From the NCBI RefSeq assembly GCF_000149955.1, contig NC_030987.1, positions 4,025,190-4,089,189 on the forward strand: DNA of 64,000 nucleotides. Reading direction: 5' to 3'. The position numbers and the translations under genes are program-made. This document shows positions 30,961 to 42,804 of this stretch, piece by piece (the first letter of the stretch is position 1; each line of letters opens with the position of its first letter). Below the pieces are notes generated by a model that saw only the letters and a list, made by a program, of their open reading frames with translations, searched no databases and had not been told where the DNA came from. This stretch comes from Fusarium oxysporum f. sp. lycopersici 4287. Lineage: Eukaryota > Ascomycota > Sordariomycetes > Hypocreales > Nectriaceae.

Positions 30961-32700
30961 ATGGCTTCAGAACTCGCAACCCGCATCGGCGACCTCAACC
31001 CCTTCTCCTCAAAAAACCGCCGCATCGACGATGAAGACTTTGGCGAAGAGATCGACAACAACACCGTTGCGGGCGGCGGCCACAGCGCACGTCGCGTGGT
31101 AACAGACCTCAGAGTCAGCAGCGCCCTACGAGAGTTCCTCGTCAAAGAGAAGATGCTCTCCAAAAAGGAAGCCAAGATTGAGTCTGAGGACTCGTCGCGT
31201 GAGCTTCTGGAACTCGTTAGCAAACCGCATATTCGCGTACCGGCTGAACTCACGGATAGGTCGCATCCGCTGCCGGAGTACTTTATTAGCTCGAGCCATA
31301 ATACTTATCTTATGGCGCATCAGCTTTATGGCTCTTCGTGTGCGACTGCGTATGAGAGTGCGATTAGGACGGGGGCGAGATGTGTTGAGATTGATGCGTG
31401 GGATAACAGCGATGATAGGGACGAGCCCAAGGTCACTCATGGGTATACTCTAGTATCCCACATTTCGTTTCGTCTGGTTTGTGAGACGATTCGAAACTCG
31501 GCGGATCAAGAAGCAGTTGATGCGCAAAAGTATGGCTTCAGAGCTTCGCCTATTCTTCTGTCGCTGGAGAACCACTGCGACCCTTACGGGCAGATGCGTC
31601 TTGTCAATATTATGCAGGATGTTTTTGGAGATCGACTTTTGAGCAAGGCTGTTAGACATATCGGCCATGAAGAACAAGCTGGTTCAGATCAACATGTGAA
31701 GCTTGAGGATCTGGGTGCGAAGATTGCTGTTATTGTTGAGTATCACTTCACGGATGAGCCTTCTAGCAGTGACAGCAGCTCGGATGACTCAGAGGACGAA
31801 GAGGAGGAAAAGGCTGCGCGAAAGGAGTATAAGGATAAGAGAAAGAAGGAGGAGCCCTCTATCATCATTCCTGAGCTCGCTGAGTTGGGTGTCTATGCGC
31901 AGTCTGTCAAGCCAATGGACAACTCGTGGTTCGAAGAGGGATCTCTCGCCAACGGCCCTCATCACCATCTTATCAACGTATCTGAATCAGGGCTGGCATC
32001 TCATCTCCCAGAGCACGCAACACACATCGCGCGACACAACGCCCACCATCTCATGCGCGTTTATCCCAAGGGCACGCGAATCTCATCCACTAATCTAAAG
32101 CCCGTTCCTTATTGGGGTATCGGAGCTCAAATCTGTGCTTTGAATTTGCAAAACTTTGGTACCAGCAACCAACTCAACGAAGCTCTCTTCAGTGGTACAG
32201 ACGGTTACGTTCTCAAGCCCGCTGCTCTGCGCGCCGGTGGAAACGGAAGATTGAGTACAGGTCGCAGCAAGCGTCTTCGTCTTCACGTCGCAGGTGCAAC
32301 AGATATCCCCCTGCACGGCGATTCAGAAGCAGACTCCATCAAGCCGTATCTCACATGCACGCTTTACCACCCTGATAACATCAAAGGCGACCCTCCTAAG
32401 CGCAAGACAGAGCCGTACAAGCAGCACAAGCTTGAATTTCTTCACAGAGGACCAAATCCGCCCCCAACAGAGCCTCTTTGGGATGAGACTCTAACGTGGG
32501 AGTATGAGGATAATGAGTTGACTTTCCTGCGTATGCTTATCAAGAGTGATGATAGTTGGACGAGGAACCCGATGTTTGCTGTTGCGGCGGTGAGATTACT
32601 TTATGTTGAGCCTGGATGGAGATTTATTCGCATGCTGGATCTCAAGGGGCATGAGACACAGTGTTCGGTTCTAGTGAACTTTGAGATCATTGATGCCTAG
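30961..32700 (+). CDS. Phosphoinositide-specific phospholipase C
   Basis: A single exon of 579 residues. The X half of the catalytic barrel has both catalytic histidines: His113 in SSSHNTYL and His160 in VTHGYTL. Nearby are the calcium-ligand region VEIDAWD and ILLSLENHC. An acidic and basic linker (SSSDSSSDDSEDEEEE, then KEYKDKRKKEE) separates it from the Y half (ELAELGVYAQSVK, RVYPKGTRISSTNLKPVPYWGIGAQICALNLQ split across the motif). A C-terminal C2 domain follows (LRLHVAGATDIP, WDETLTWEYED). The N-terminus is short, with no PH domain, and only a helical region precedes the X half. The enzyme cleaves PI(4,5)P2 to IP3 and diacylglycerol in calcium signalling. Fusarium genomes carry several PLC genes; I cannot say which one this is. 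Confidence 0.95.
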   Translation: MASELATRIGDLNPFSSKNRRIDDEDFGEEIDNNTVAGGGHSARRVVTDLRVSSALREFLVKEKMLSKKEAKIESEDSSRELLELVSKPHIRVPAELTDRSHPLPEYFISSSHNTYLMAHQLYGSSCATAYESAIRTGARCVEIDAWDNSDDRDEPKVTHGYTLVSHISFRLVCETIRNSADQEAVDAQKYGFRASPILLSLENHCDPYGQMRLVNIMQDVFGDRLLSKAVRHIGHEEQAGSDQHVKLEDLGAKIAVIVEYHFTDEPSSSDSSSDDSEDEEEEKAARKEYKDKRKKEEPSIIIPELAELGVYAQSVKPMDNSWFEEGSLANGPHHHLINVSESGLASHLPEHATHIARHNAHHLMRVYPKGTRISSTNLKPVPYWGIGAQICALNLQNFGTSNQLNEALFSGTDGYVLKPAALRAGGNGRLSTGRSKRLRLHVAGATDIPLHGDSEADSIKPYLTCTLYHPDNIKGDPPKRKTEPYKQHKLEFLHRGPNPPPTEPLWDETLTWEYEDNELTFLRMLIKSDDSWTRNPMFAVAAVRLLYVEPGWRFIRMLDLKGHETQCSVLVNFEIIDA

Positions 32701-32982
32701 GTGGAGGATTATGAGTATATGATGAGATGTTTATGGATTATGCGATTTCTTTGTTGAGTTTACGTTTGATGTTGACTGAGTGATAATCTTGCTTTCGGCA
32801 TGCATTCGTTCGAGATATACCTCAGCCATAGAATGAGTGATTACAATCTTTGCTTCCTCTGAATGAAAACAGCTTTGAAAGAGACTCTACATGAGAGTCC
32901 TGGAGTAGATTTCGTCGTGCTATCTCTCAATCTATAGTGAGCAAATTGAATCGCTGGCATTCACAAAGTTGCCATGCGCCCA
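32701..32982. other. 3' flank of phospholipase C
   Basis: Short AT-rich stretch between the PLC stop codon and tRNA-Gln; nothing else is seen in it. Confidence 0.4.
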
Positions 32983-33054
32983 GGTTTCGTGGTCTAACGG
33001 TTATGACTGCGGATTCTGATTCCGCCAGCGAGGGTTCGACTCCCTCCGAGACCT
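32983..33054 (+). tRNA. tRNA-Gln (anticodon CUG)
   Basis: A 72-base cloverleaf. Acceptor stem GGTTTCG pairs with CGAGACC. The anticodon stem GCGGA/TCCGC closes the loop TTCTGAT with anticodon CTG. The T arm is GAGGG-TTCGACT-CCCTC. There is no intron. A T-rich run (TTTCTTTTT) directly follows, as expected for RNA polymerase III termination. Confidence 0.95.
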
Positions 33055-33737
33055 TTCTTTTTGCGCGGCTTGGCTTCTGTGAGTGCAACAGGTTCTGATG
33101 GTCATCTCGCCTGGCCTGCGTGCACAATAAGCCGTATGACGCGATGAAGTCTTATTCTTTTGTCTTACCTGGCTATGAATCCGAAGCAGTCTTCTGCTGC
33201 CGAACGGGGCCGGATATTGGAGTGGGTCTTGAGATCCGGCCCGGGGTTAAGAGCTGACCGGCGTTGGCGGTCATGGCATATCCGGGGCTGGAGGACTGGG
33301 TAGACTTCCATAATAGGCTCATGGTATAGAATATATGAAACCATATGGTTATAAAAAAACAAAGTGCCGTAATGCGTTATGAACGAAGCTATGTGTCTCA
33401 TATGCTTGCGTCAGTTTATTCTAATCAAGATGTTGCCTGTTTCTGTACTACAACAATATGGACGGGACATTGGTTGATTGAAAAGACATTTATGGTATCT
33501 TGCTGCAGTATCTACATGCTCAAATCAATACTGGCCGATTACGAATGACACTCTTTGTGACGCCGCATCTCAGACGTAAGCTTAACTTCCGAATGGCTTC
33601 GGATCTAACACACGCCAATCAACGACACCTCAACTCCAAGTATAAGAAACGCCCAACACCACCTCCAAATGCCATCCTACATTTATATCAAAATACCAAC
33701 AAACCAAAACCTCTGAAGTAACTCAACATACAACAAA
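33055..33737. other. Intergenic region
   Basis: Holds the polymerase III terminator of tRNA-Gln and the promoter of the TMEM205-like gene. The last 100 bases are A/C-rich. No gene is supported. Confidence 0.5.
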
Positions 33738-34295
33738 ATGGCCATCGTAACAACACTCCTCGCACCAGTCCACCTCCTCTCCTTCTCAACTCTTCTCGGC
33801 TCTCAACTCTACCAAACCTTCATCATCACAAAAGTCACTTTCAAACACCTCCCACGAACTCCATATATCAACTTACAAAAGAACCTCTTCCCCATATTCT
33901 TCCAAGGCCAAGCTCTTCTCCTCTTCCTCACGGCCATAACACTACCTCCGTACGGTGCTCTCTCACTTATTGAGCACAAGAGCGATTGGATACCATTTGC
34001 GATATCTGGATTTGTCTCGGGGCTTAACCTTATGGTGTTTGGACCGAGGACGAGACAGTTGATGTTGGATCGTGTTGAGCAGGGTAAGTTACTTCTTTGC
34101 TTATGTCGGATAAAAGCTAACGGGATAGGGACACTGGAAGGGAAGGCGGTGGAGGGGCCGAGTTCTGCGATGGAGGCTATCAAGAAGAGATTTAGGACTT
34201 CGCATGCTATGTGTATTCACTTGAACTTGATTGGTCTTGGGGCTCATCTTTGGTATACATGGAGACTGGCATCCCGCCTCGACTTTTCACTATAA
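33738..34295 (+). CDS. TMEM205-like (DUF4149) membrane protein
   Basis: Two exons: 33738-34083 and 34129-34295, 170 residues. The 45-base intron has donor GTAAGT, branch GCTAAC and acceptor GATAG; it is a multiple of three without an in-frame stop, so the unspliced frame also reads through (185 residues). Splicing gives EQGTLEGKAVEG, which fits the family better. About four membrane segments are visible (LLAPVHLLSFSTLLGS, FFQGQALLLFLTAITL, WIPFAISGFVSGLNLMVF, MCIHLNLIGLGAHLWY), with the FGPRTRQLMLDR loop before the last. The function in fungi is unknown. The gene is convergent with the methyltransferase gene, 152 bases away. Confidence 0.88.
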   Translation: MAIVTTLLAPVHLLSFSTLLGSQLYQTFIITKVTFKHLPRTPYINLQKNLFPIFFQGQALLLFLTAITLPPYGALSLIEHKSDWIPFAISGFVSGLNLMVFGPRTRQLMLDRVEQGKLLLCLCRIKANGIGTLEGKAVEGPSSAMEAIKKRFRTSHAMCIHLNLIGLGAHLWYTWRLASRLDFSL

Positions 34296-34447
34296 TGAGG
34301 GGATCACACATGTTCTTAAGTTCTTATAAATCTTAAGTGCATTTAAAACATCCCGTGTATCAGATAACCTCCTTATAGCTTTTGTATCTTCACTTCTGAC
34401 TTTCATCTCAATTCCAACCACAAATCAACATTATCTCCAGATCCATA

Positions 34448-35239
34448 TCAAGGGAGATAAACTATCATCTCAAGTCCACCACTATAAGCCGTAGTAGTCG
34501 TCTTGAATCCATTCTTCGGATCATGAATATAATCCAAAAACTCCTTGTACAGCGCCTTAGCCATCTTAGTATTATCAGCCAGAATGATAGCACCTCTCTT
34601 CAGACGAGGTTTGATGATCTCCAGAGCTGGAAGAGCCATTGGTATCCAAGCTGAACAGCATTAGTATTACTTCAAAAGTTAAGGCTCTTGGAGCTTACTA
34701 TCAAGGAGCATCATGTCAATCTCCTCAGGCATACCCTCCTCCGACAGCGTCTCTCTCAAATCTCCTTCCCTCAGCTCAATCCACGGCTCAACCTCTTCAC
34801 CGGCTTCACTCCAATGCTTTCTCGCCCTCTCAGCCTTACTACTCTCCCACTCCGTAGCAATGACTCTCCCCGCAACCTTATCATCCCTTGCTCTCATAGC
34901 ATTAACGTTCTGCCCCACCGCCAGAGCAAGATACATCGTCGAAACACCAAAACTAGTTCCCGCCTCAACGATGTTCTTCGCGTTTATACTGCGGGCGATA
35001 AGATACATGAAAAGACATTTATCTTGCTCTAGAGCGACGAACTTATCGCTCATGTGGGCGTCGGCAGATGTAGACCATGTTTTACCGGTGAAGTAGAAGC
35101 CGAAGAGATATTTGAAGTAGAACCAGCTTTGAGAGAGGGTCTTTTCTTGAGCCTCTGATTCGGCGTGTAGGCGGGCTAAGAGACCGTGGACGCGAGGACT
35201 TGCCTCTAAAGCTTGCAGGGCTGTTGGTGATGGTGCCAT
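34448..35239 (-). CDS. Class I S-adenosylmethionine-dependent methyltransferase (O-methyltransferase-like)
   Basis: Minus strand, two exons: 34699-35239 and 34448-34650, 247 residues. The intron (donor GTAAGC, branch CTAAT, acceptor TTCAG) joins MMLLD to TWIPMALP. The SAM-binding motif I is VEAGTSFGVSTMYLA, the acidic loop is ATEWE, and motif IV is IDMMLLDTW. C-terminal strands with IILADNTK and GLEMIVYLP complete the fold. The layout is that of predicted O-methyltransferases (YrrM/caffeoyl-CoA type). There is no signal peptide, so it is probably cytosolic. The substrate is unknown. The start at 35239 (MAPSPTALQ) is preferred over an upstream ATG at 35314 that adds a Ser-rich stretch. Confidence 0.88.
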
Positions 35240-35910
35240 GGTGATGGAAGTTGATGATGAAGGCGGTGATAATGTTTTGAAGTCAGAAGAATTTCTGTTT
35301 CTTATATACATCAAGAATGAGTCAACCGGATCTGTTTACGAGCTGAATACGGTAACTGAGATCGGGAAAGATGTTGGCGTTGAGCTGATATCACCGAGGC
35401 CGATTTATCATGACCGAACTCTCGGGCTTGCACCATATGCCTTCTAGACTTGTCTCAATATCAGTTTAGGAAGCATTCAAATGAAAAAGATAAAAAATAT
35501 CCTATGGGCTAGATGTATCTATTGGGTAAGCTTTCGGGTCAGTATACCATGAGATACTGTCGCTCTATATATGCCACATATGTCCTGCTTGATCTGCCTA
35601 TGATTCGCTCAAGCACCTTAGAACTAGATATTGAGATTCAACAAGATGAATTGTGCATACATACGATACTGATCTACTATGGATTGATTTCCATTAATGC
35701 TCCAAATTGATTGTCTTTGCAGTAAAGCGACCTCTGTACTCGTTAAGACCGATAACCAAACCCGGACTTCGGCACCGGTCCCAAACCTCTCCCTTCCGAT
35801 ACCAGTCCGACCCTATATTGACTCACAGAAATCACCCGCATGCAAAGCACCGCAGAGACCCTTTGAGCTGCAGGATACGAAAACTCCAACGGGAATAATG
35901 CGATTACCCG
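35240..35910. other. Intergenic region
   Basis: Promoter side of the methyltransferase gene and 3' side of the cupin gene. Frames on the plus strand (35513-35710, 35697-35966) carry no motif. Confidence 0.45.
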
Positions 35911-36279
35911 TCAGACTCTATCCCCAGCCTCTTTACCATTCGTATCCACGGGGATACAGACAATAAACATCAAACATCCACGCTCGCTCTTGAAAGGACC
36001 ATGCCGCATTCCGGGCTTTCGGTACGCATAGGCGCCCTTCTCCCAACCCTGCTGCAGATTCTGGTCGTACAAATCACCCTCAACCATGAAAATTTCCTCA
36101 ACGTAGTTGTGGATAAAAATGTCCTGCTGATTGCGGGCGCCAGGCTGCCATCGCTGTAATGTTGTACGTCTGCCTGTCTGCGAGTCCTCGTTGAGGACTA
36201 GTTCATCGACGCCCGGCTCGATAGTCGACCAAACACGATTGAAAGATGTGGTAGCGGGGTGAAATTCAAACTGTTCCAT
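35911..36279 (-). CDS. Small cupin-domain protein (ChrR/acetylacetone-cleaving-like)
   Basis: A single exon of 122 residues, one cupin barrel. Visible elements are WQPGARNQQDIFIHNYVEEIFMVEG (split across the motif), where the histidine and the two glutamates sit in the first metal-binding motif, and AYRKPGMRHGPF, which supplies the later histidine. The size matches single-domain cupins that bind Fe or Mn. Whether it is an oxygenase or a binding protein cannot be told. The start MEQFEFHP is chosen over an ATG 13 codons upstream. Confidence 0.82.
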   Translation of the reverse strand: MEQFEFHPATTSFNRVWSTIEPGVDELVLNEDSQTGRRTTLQRWQPGARNQQDIFIHNYVEEIFMVEGDLYDQNLQQGWEKGAYAYRKPGMRHGPFKSERGCLMFIVCIPVDTNGKEAGDRV

Positions 36280-39200
36280 TGCGAATGAAATACAGAGAGG
36301 TGATCGATACTGTCGCACTTGGGCTCAGAATCGACCGACACAGCCTTAAATCCTCCAGAAACATAGCCATTGCCTTAAATGACGAGAACACAATGATATC
36401 ATTGGTAAGCTGACATATGACAAATGCAGCAACGTTATTGTCTAAACCTCCTGCCAAAGAGAGCAAGCCTCCATACTGCCTTGGAAAAGGCAATCGAAAT
36501 AATCATCATAGCTTGGCTCTTCAAGACAGACAAGTTGCTTCGACATAGCCCAAGGCATTTGCAACGGGAACGGTGCTGACCCCGTGAAGGGAGCCTGCAG
36601 CTTACCTAGGCAGAGTGCATCCGCTTGAATGCAACCGTTTGAGCTAAAAATGCACAACAAGCAGACTCCTACCGTTGCCAAAGGCTATGCGCAGAATTGA
36701 TAGGAATCACGGTGAGATATGCAGGATTAAGATCTGCGCTCACGAGGTATTGGTGACTCTAAACGCCCACTAGGACTCTTGCATCAAGCTCATAAGAGGT
36801 CATGGGGAAACTAAAGCTCGATATTGAGTTGCATCTGAAGTGATGGATATTGACGAATGCCAATCGATATATGGGGGCGGCTACCAAAACCCATGTTTAG
36901 TATGAGTTGTTTCATGTCGTGGCAGACGTTGGCTAGTGTCAAGGGATATAACATGGCTAATCAGACAAGGTGACAGCTCGAAAGTGCTAGAGGCATTCCT
37001 CTCAGTCACAAACACGTCCTTGAGATCGCCTTGCGTCGGTAGAGTTAAACTGTAAATGCAGCCCGCCGATCCGACGGCTCAGAGTCACTTGACGAGCCAA
37101 GTTAGAGGGCAGGACGGATAACATCGCAAGAGATTGTCACTCAGGATGCCGGAGGAGCGGGCAGAGTGTTACACAACAGCCAAAGCTCGTAAAAAGAAAA
37201 GAGATGCTCATCGATATGGTCGTACAGCATCATCACGAGAATTTGAGACAATGCTTCCGATGATTCATAGTTCCTGAAACGTGTATCCAAAGTTTTGGAT
37301 GCCGATAATGCCGTCTACAGTTCACGAACATCTGGTTGGTGTTTCCAGTCAACTGTAGTACCAGTACTGGGGCAGAGCGGGGTGCTTGTCAAAGTGTGCA
37401 TATCAAGTCAAGGGGTGTCAAGGGCGTTATGCTCTGTGTTAAGATCATCAGTTGATGTACACGTTGACCGACGACTGATAAACGTTGCATCGTCAAAGGG
37501 GCACTGGTCGAGACTGAAAACGCAACAATGATGAGTGCGAATCATTGGAATTGTGGTATTGGTGAAAGTTCAACTGGTGAAACCCATCAACGGGAACCAA
37601 GATAACCGGCATCAGCCACCCGATCAGACTGAGCTTCAGCTCCGGGGCTGAGACAAGGCTCACCACACTGGTCTGCATCTCCGTCACAGTGACAGTGACT
37701 GCTTCTCCCCTCGAGGACCTATCGTCCACCGCTAGATTGATGGTCTCTTCTCACGGGGATGGGGGCCAAGAAGTGTGAGCGGGGCGGGATTGCCAAGAGC
37801 CGACCATGGGTGGACCTTTTGACAGAAATGGAGAAGGATTTCCGAGATGAACTTCAAGATGTGGGACAACTAACGAACGAAAAGAAGAGGATCGGCATCA
37901 GTGAGGGCAACATCAGAGGCAAGCAGGACGTTGATCAAAGTACTTTCGTCCACTGAAAACATGTTTCAATGACACCGACAACATCAAACTGTAATCTGTG
38001 CTGAGGAACCACAAGTTGTTGGGTCATCGGCGTTTTTATTTTTCTCTCCGAATCATCGTGAACATCCTCATTGAGCACATTCGAAGAGAAAAGAGGGTTT
38101 GGAGGGGAACGAAACGAATAATCCTACCTGTCACTTACCATTGAGGCTCGCAAGCTTGACAGCCGAATCGCTGCCCAACGGGTTAAACGCGACCTTGACA
38201 GGTTTGACCCCCATGCACCCATTTTTATCGGTAGCGATATAGGGACCCCTATAAAACAACCGCTCGGCCGAATAAGTGTCTCCGAGCGATAGTCAGTCAG
38301 CTCGCAGGCGAAAGCTTGGGGCAAGATGACGTTGGGAAAAAAAACAATATGATCTTATGAGAATGAGACCACTGTCAAGACCAAAAGGTGCTGTGACATT
38401 GAGCGTATCGCTGTTGCCTCAAGTTCTTGGCTTGGGAGACCTCTCACGATGACTTCACTTCTGACAGGTCCGGCATTACACTGCGACCTTGTCACGGGGA
38501 ACATCCAGGCGAGAACAACGGTCCTGCCTAAACGACAGGAGAAAGGTCCAGGATGAAGTATCCTGTCGCTGTCAGTCGCTTACAACCGTGAACCACTTTT
38601 CTTCCACGTTTCTTCCAAAACGATACCAACACCCTTGTATAGACGCTGGGACGGTGCGAGGAATGACGAGAAGATTGCGATTTGCGGACCTAGTCAAGGA
38701 GCTGATGATCATTATCAGAGGGGCGCGAAAAACTTGCAGCAAAAGGGACCGTCTTGGACTGTGCGTTCCTGGAAAGTGAGAGTGATAGGCAGTGATTGGA
38801 GGTTTCGAAAGACGGTGACCGTTTCGTTGACCGTTGATCTTTAGAGAATACTATACTGTGATATTGGCCATGTTTCGCCCTTGAGCCTGCAAGACCTGAT
38901 ACCTTGGGACTCTGTAGGGAAGTTGGCGCGGCAGAATGCAGATCCATGACATCAGACTGACTAGTCGAAGGGGTACCTGGACCCTCGCTGCTGGACGGCG
39001 CCTTGTGTTTCCGAGGGCGGAGTGAAATGTAACCCCATAACCAGTGAGTGAAAGGGATGAATGACGCAGACTGATGGCTTAACGCACTGCGGGAGAGATC
39101 AGACGGATATGCAAGCCAAAGCTGTAAAGCACTGATGAACCATAGGATCAAAAGAGGCTAAAACCGCACCTAAGAGGGCTGTAGAACCCGAGTGTGCGGT

Positions 39201-42200
39201 GTAAGTCCAGGTACAGCCAATTTGATACTCGAGAGTATCCTTGGCCGCTTTTGTTCCTTGTCATTCCGACTTGTTGGGTTTGGTAGGAGTTGCAATGCGA
39301 TCAGCTAAGTCGTTGACCGGCAATGATCTTTGAGCGATGTACCAGAAGGGTTCCTTCGAGTGACAATTCAGACAAAGATTTGCAGGTCAAGTCACAAGAG
39401 TTGCAAATCAGTACCGAACTCGGCGCCCTGACTGACACCGCTCAAGGATCAGCCCAACGAATAGACAGTGATAAACACTGTATTATAATAGTTGGTCGGT
39501 ATTAGACATTCTGTCGCAGTTGCGTTCAACCTGCAACAGTATCTTTTTGAGTCTCGGTGGGCACTTAGAGGGCCCAACATAAAGAAAAACGGCCAACTCA
39601 AACCCAATCACGATAGTGTATCAAAGATGGAATGGTTGGCGCGAAGACAAGAACCGACGATCTCTAGCAAACAAGAAGAAAGAGAGGAAAAGTTCATTCG
39701 CTGTCAGAGAAGACTACCGCCCGTGCTGTTGTGCGCCCAGCAACGGCTGTCATAGTGGACATGCCCTGAATCTTAGAAGGTCGCCTCTCCACTGAAAGTC
39801 CTCCGAGCCCTCTAAAACCCACCGAGGCTGGCTAGCTGATAGGCACCCAGCGTCTATTGCAGGGATTCAGCCTCCAGAAGCGGGCCTCAACAGTGGTCTG
39901 CAAGGGCCAACAATTGCGTCACGACTGAATGCTGATCGGCCAAATTCTGTTAGGCCTTCTCACGAGGAGGCTTGGCCTTGGGGGTATCTGAGGCTCGGGT
40001 CGTTTCCCTGTGGTCGTCTAAACTCTTGGCCTACCTAGGGGCGGGGGTTTGTTTGTTTTTCAAATTAGGCAGGGTGATTTGATTGACATTGTAAAAGTGG
40101 TTGTATCAATAAGGAGCACGCACGGTGATACTCATAGTGAGGGGTTTTCTTGATTTCGTTAAATAACGACGTTCGTGAATTGCGAAGCCTATGGTGTTGA
40201 AAATGAACATCTCAATATTGGGTGCAGCATGAGGTCAGTTTTTCTGTGGAGGAGATACGTACCTCTGCACCCAGCGATGGCAGGGCCAGTGAGGTGAGCT
40301 TCCATAAGCTTCCTTCCATTTGGGGGCTGTCGAGTCGCGTGGGAGAACGCTGGTGCCACTGTCATCCAATCTAAGGATGCTGTTTCCTGCTGGACCGCGA
40401 CATTGAATGCCTGGGTCAGGATACCCGATGACAGATGACCGCATAGGTATAGTCCCATATAATTTCATGCGATAAAACACTTGCACCAGGATGGTCTTTG
40501 CTGTACCGAGGGGCGTCGATCTCAAGTCTCATGACTCCCTATTCAGTCGTCACTTTCCCCATTTGGGCCCCCAAGCCCATTGTATCTTTTCAAGGGTCTC
40601 CTCCCATCCTCATCCTTGGGAGACACGATGATACTGTAGCTGCCAGCTGCTGTGTCTTTTTTCCTTCTTCTAGAGCCCATTATTATTCGACTGCCGGTTT
40701 TCCTGGCCCTACGGAGCATTAAGTGGTACCTGCTCCTCGTGTCTGTACAGGCCCTGCTGCGAACCCCCCAGTGGCACACTGTAGGTACTGTCGCCGTACA
40801 TACAGTAGAGAGAGAGAACTAGAAAAATATCCCGACGCCTACCTTACCTTAGTGAAGTAGTGATGACCCTCAGCTTGAGGTCCAGCGAAATTATCAAATT
40901 GACGAGAAATCCACTTTAACATTCCCATCCCCATTTCGTCCATCCCCTTCCCCTCTTTTGTCTCTTCCTTTTCTGTTCTGGGTTCGCTCCTTCTTTTTCT
41001 GCTGGCCGGGTTCTTCCTTCCTGCCACCTAGCACCTGCCACCTGCCACTTCCACTCCGAACCCGACCTTAACCTGCCCTGCCTGCCCTGCCTGCCCTGCC
41101 CTGTCTCGCCATTGCCATCGCTCGCCCGTTGCCATTTCAAAAGAAGGGTCCTTCCTGCCTTGCCCTGTCCGCAACCGTTGGCCGAACTATTGCCTCCTGG
41201 ACTTTCATGATTGTTTGCGCCTTGGAATATATTGCCACTGCCGGGATTGGTCATTCTGACTTATTCGTCATATTCTTTCAATTTAACTTTTAACGTTTAA
41301 CTTTTTTGGTTGGTCTTCTTTTATTCTTCTTTCTATCAGTTATCATTATTCTCTCTTGACTTGATTATTATTCATTTTCCAATCTGTTACTGTTAGTTAT
41401 CCCCTCTTGTTCACTCACCCACGCACCTGCATTTATCCTTGAATGTGACGTTGCTGCTCTCTATTACATTGCATTTGCTTTTTATTTTCGCATGCTGCCC
41501 CTGCCATCAAACAATTCCAATTCTCACTCTTCGTTCCTTTCATCTGCTGACATTTGCGCTCGCTTTTGCAGGGTCTTCCCCTCCGCAATTCAACAAAGCC
41601 TTCCACCACCTGCTTCAATTCTTTAGCAAAAGCAGGCTAGTATTCTCTGACCGCTACCTGCCGCCAGCATCTTCAGCTCCGACGACTAAACTCTAACACC
41701 CGCACTCAACCACACCCATTCCTCCCGTTTCGAGAACACAATCCACGACTGAAGCCACCAAACCCACGATATCTTCAAAACACAAGCCTTTGCGAATCTT
41801 ATCTACCGCTAACGAAGCCACGATTTCAATCGCGATCAAGTTTCGAATTCATTTGCAGCTAGTCTGATCGGCCTCTCCGCGTGTCGAGTCCGCCTTCTAA
41901 ACGCCCTCTAGAACACAATCCAGCCTCATCACACCCTTAGTGGATCCGAAATCGTTGCCTCCCTCGCAAGCGTGCATGCTCCAACTTCGAGACCTTTAAA
42001 CCACGTGGAACTATTTGGTCTCGACTTGCCCCTCTCCACAACACCCCTCGACGACGAGTTCACGCGACTCTTGGGACACCTACACCGACATACCATCAAT
42101 CCATTGAGTCAGCTATTCAGGTTGACTTTTGGTGCCCCCTAATTACTGTTATCTGTGTCGTCACACGATTGTGGATGTCGCAATAACCTCGTATATTCTG

Positions 42201-42280
42201 TGCGACAAGTTACGACTTATTACGAGTTATTTGAATCGAGCGACAACCACCACTTCACCCACACACCATACTATACTATA
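36280..42280. other. Six-kilobase gene-free region and long 5' leader of the SCOC-like gene
   Basis: No reading frame has a recognisable domain. A minus-strand frame at 36442-36681 encodes 79 residues with seven cysteines and a hydrophobic start. From about 40850 to 42280 the plus strand is pyrimidine-rich with few purine runs, typical of a fungal promoter plus long leader, and includes a (CCTGCCTG)n microsatellite near 41067-41103. A minimal upstream reading frame, ATG TCG CAA TAA, lies at 42175-42186. Confidence 0.5.
41067..41103 (+). repeat. CCTG-type microsatellite
   Basis: Tandem CTGCCCTGC units, four to five imperfect copies, within the pyrimidine-rich leader. No coding role is seen. 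Confidence 0.7.
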
Positions 42281-42804
42281 ATGGCAGTCAACGAACTCCC
42301 AAATGCTCCTGCAGAGCACCCTCATGCAATCGCACGATCAGATTCCTCCACCTCATCGAGCCCTGAAGACAACAACGAGCCCATTATTCACCAGCCCGTC
42401 CCTGTCCGACCTGGCCTACCTCAACGGAAAAGCAGCGGCCCTCTAGTTGTCCCTCGCGACAGCTCAGCAGTTGGTCCTCTCGAGCCTGACTTTGGCCCAG
42501 ATGACGTCAGGGCGATGAGCCCCAGGAGAACGAGTGAGGATCTTGATAGGATTGGAAAGGCTGCGCGCGAAGAAATGCGAAGGTAAAGATTTCACAATTG
42601 AGCAATTCGCTCAGAGCTATCACTGACTTTCATAGACACGCCAAGGCATTACAGGACTCTCTCCTCACAATCTTCAACCGCATCGAAGCCGTCCGCGAAG
42701 AACATGACAAGCTCGATAACAACAACAAGTTCTTGCAAAAGTACATTGGCGACTTGATGAGCACTAGCAAGATCACAGCGACGAGCAGCCAACGCAAGAA
42801 ATAA
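42281..42804 (+). CDS. Short coiled-coil protein (SCOC/DUF2205-like)
   Basis: Two exons: 42281-42582 and 42636-42804, 156 residues. The intron (donor GTAAAG, branch ACTGAC, acceptor CATAG) splices REEMRR to HAKALQDS. The N-terminal 90 residues are Ser/Pro-rich and disordered (RSDSSTSSSPEDNNEP). The C-terminal 65 residues form a heptad-bearing helix (ALQDSLLTIFNRIEAVREEHDKLDNNNKFLQKYIGDLM, split across the motif), matching the short coiled-coil family, whose animal member acts at the Golgi and in autophagy. The function in Fusarium is inferred only from that similarity. The transcript probably starts far upstream. Confidence 0.85.

Noticed and set aside
39218..39242. Inverted repeat GATACTCGAGAGTATC
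   Set aside because: The dyad is imperfect at its centre and stands alone, so it is probably chance.
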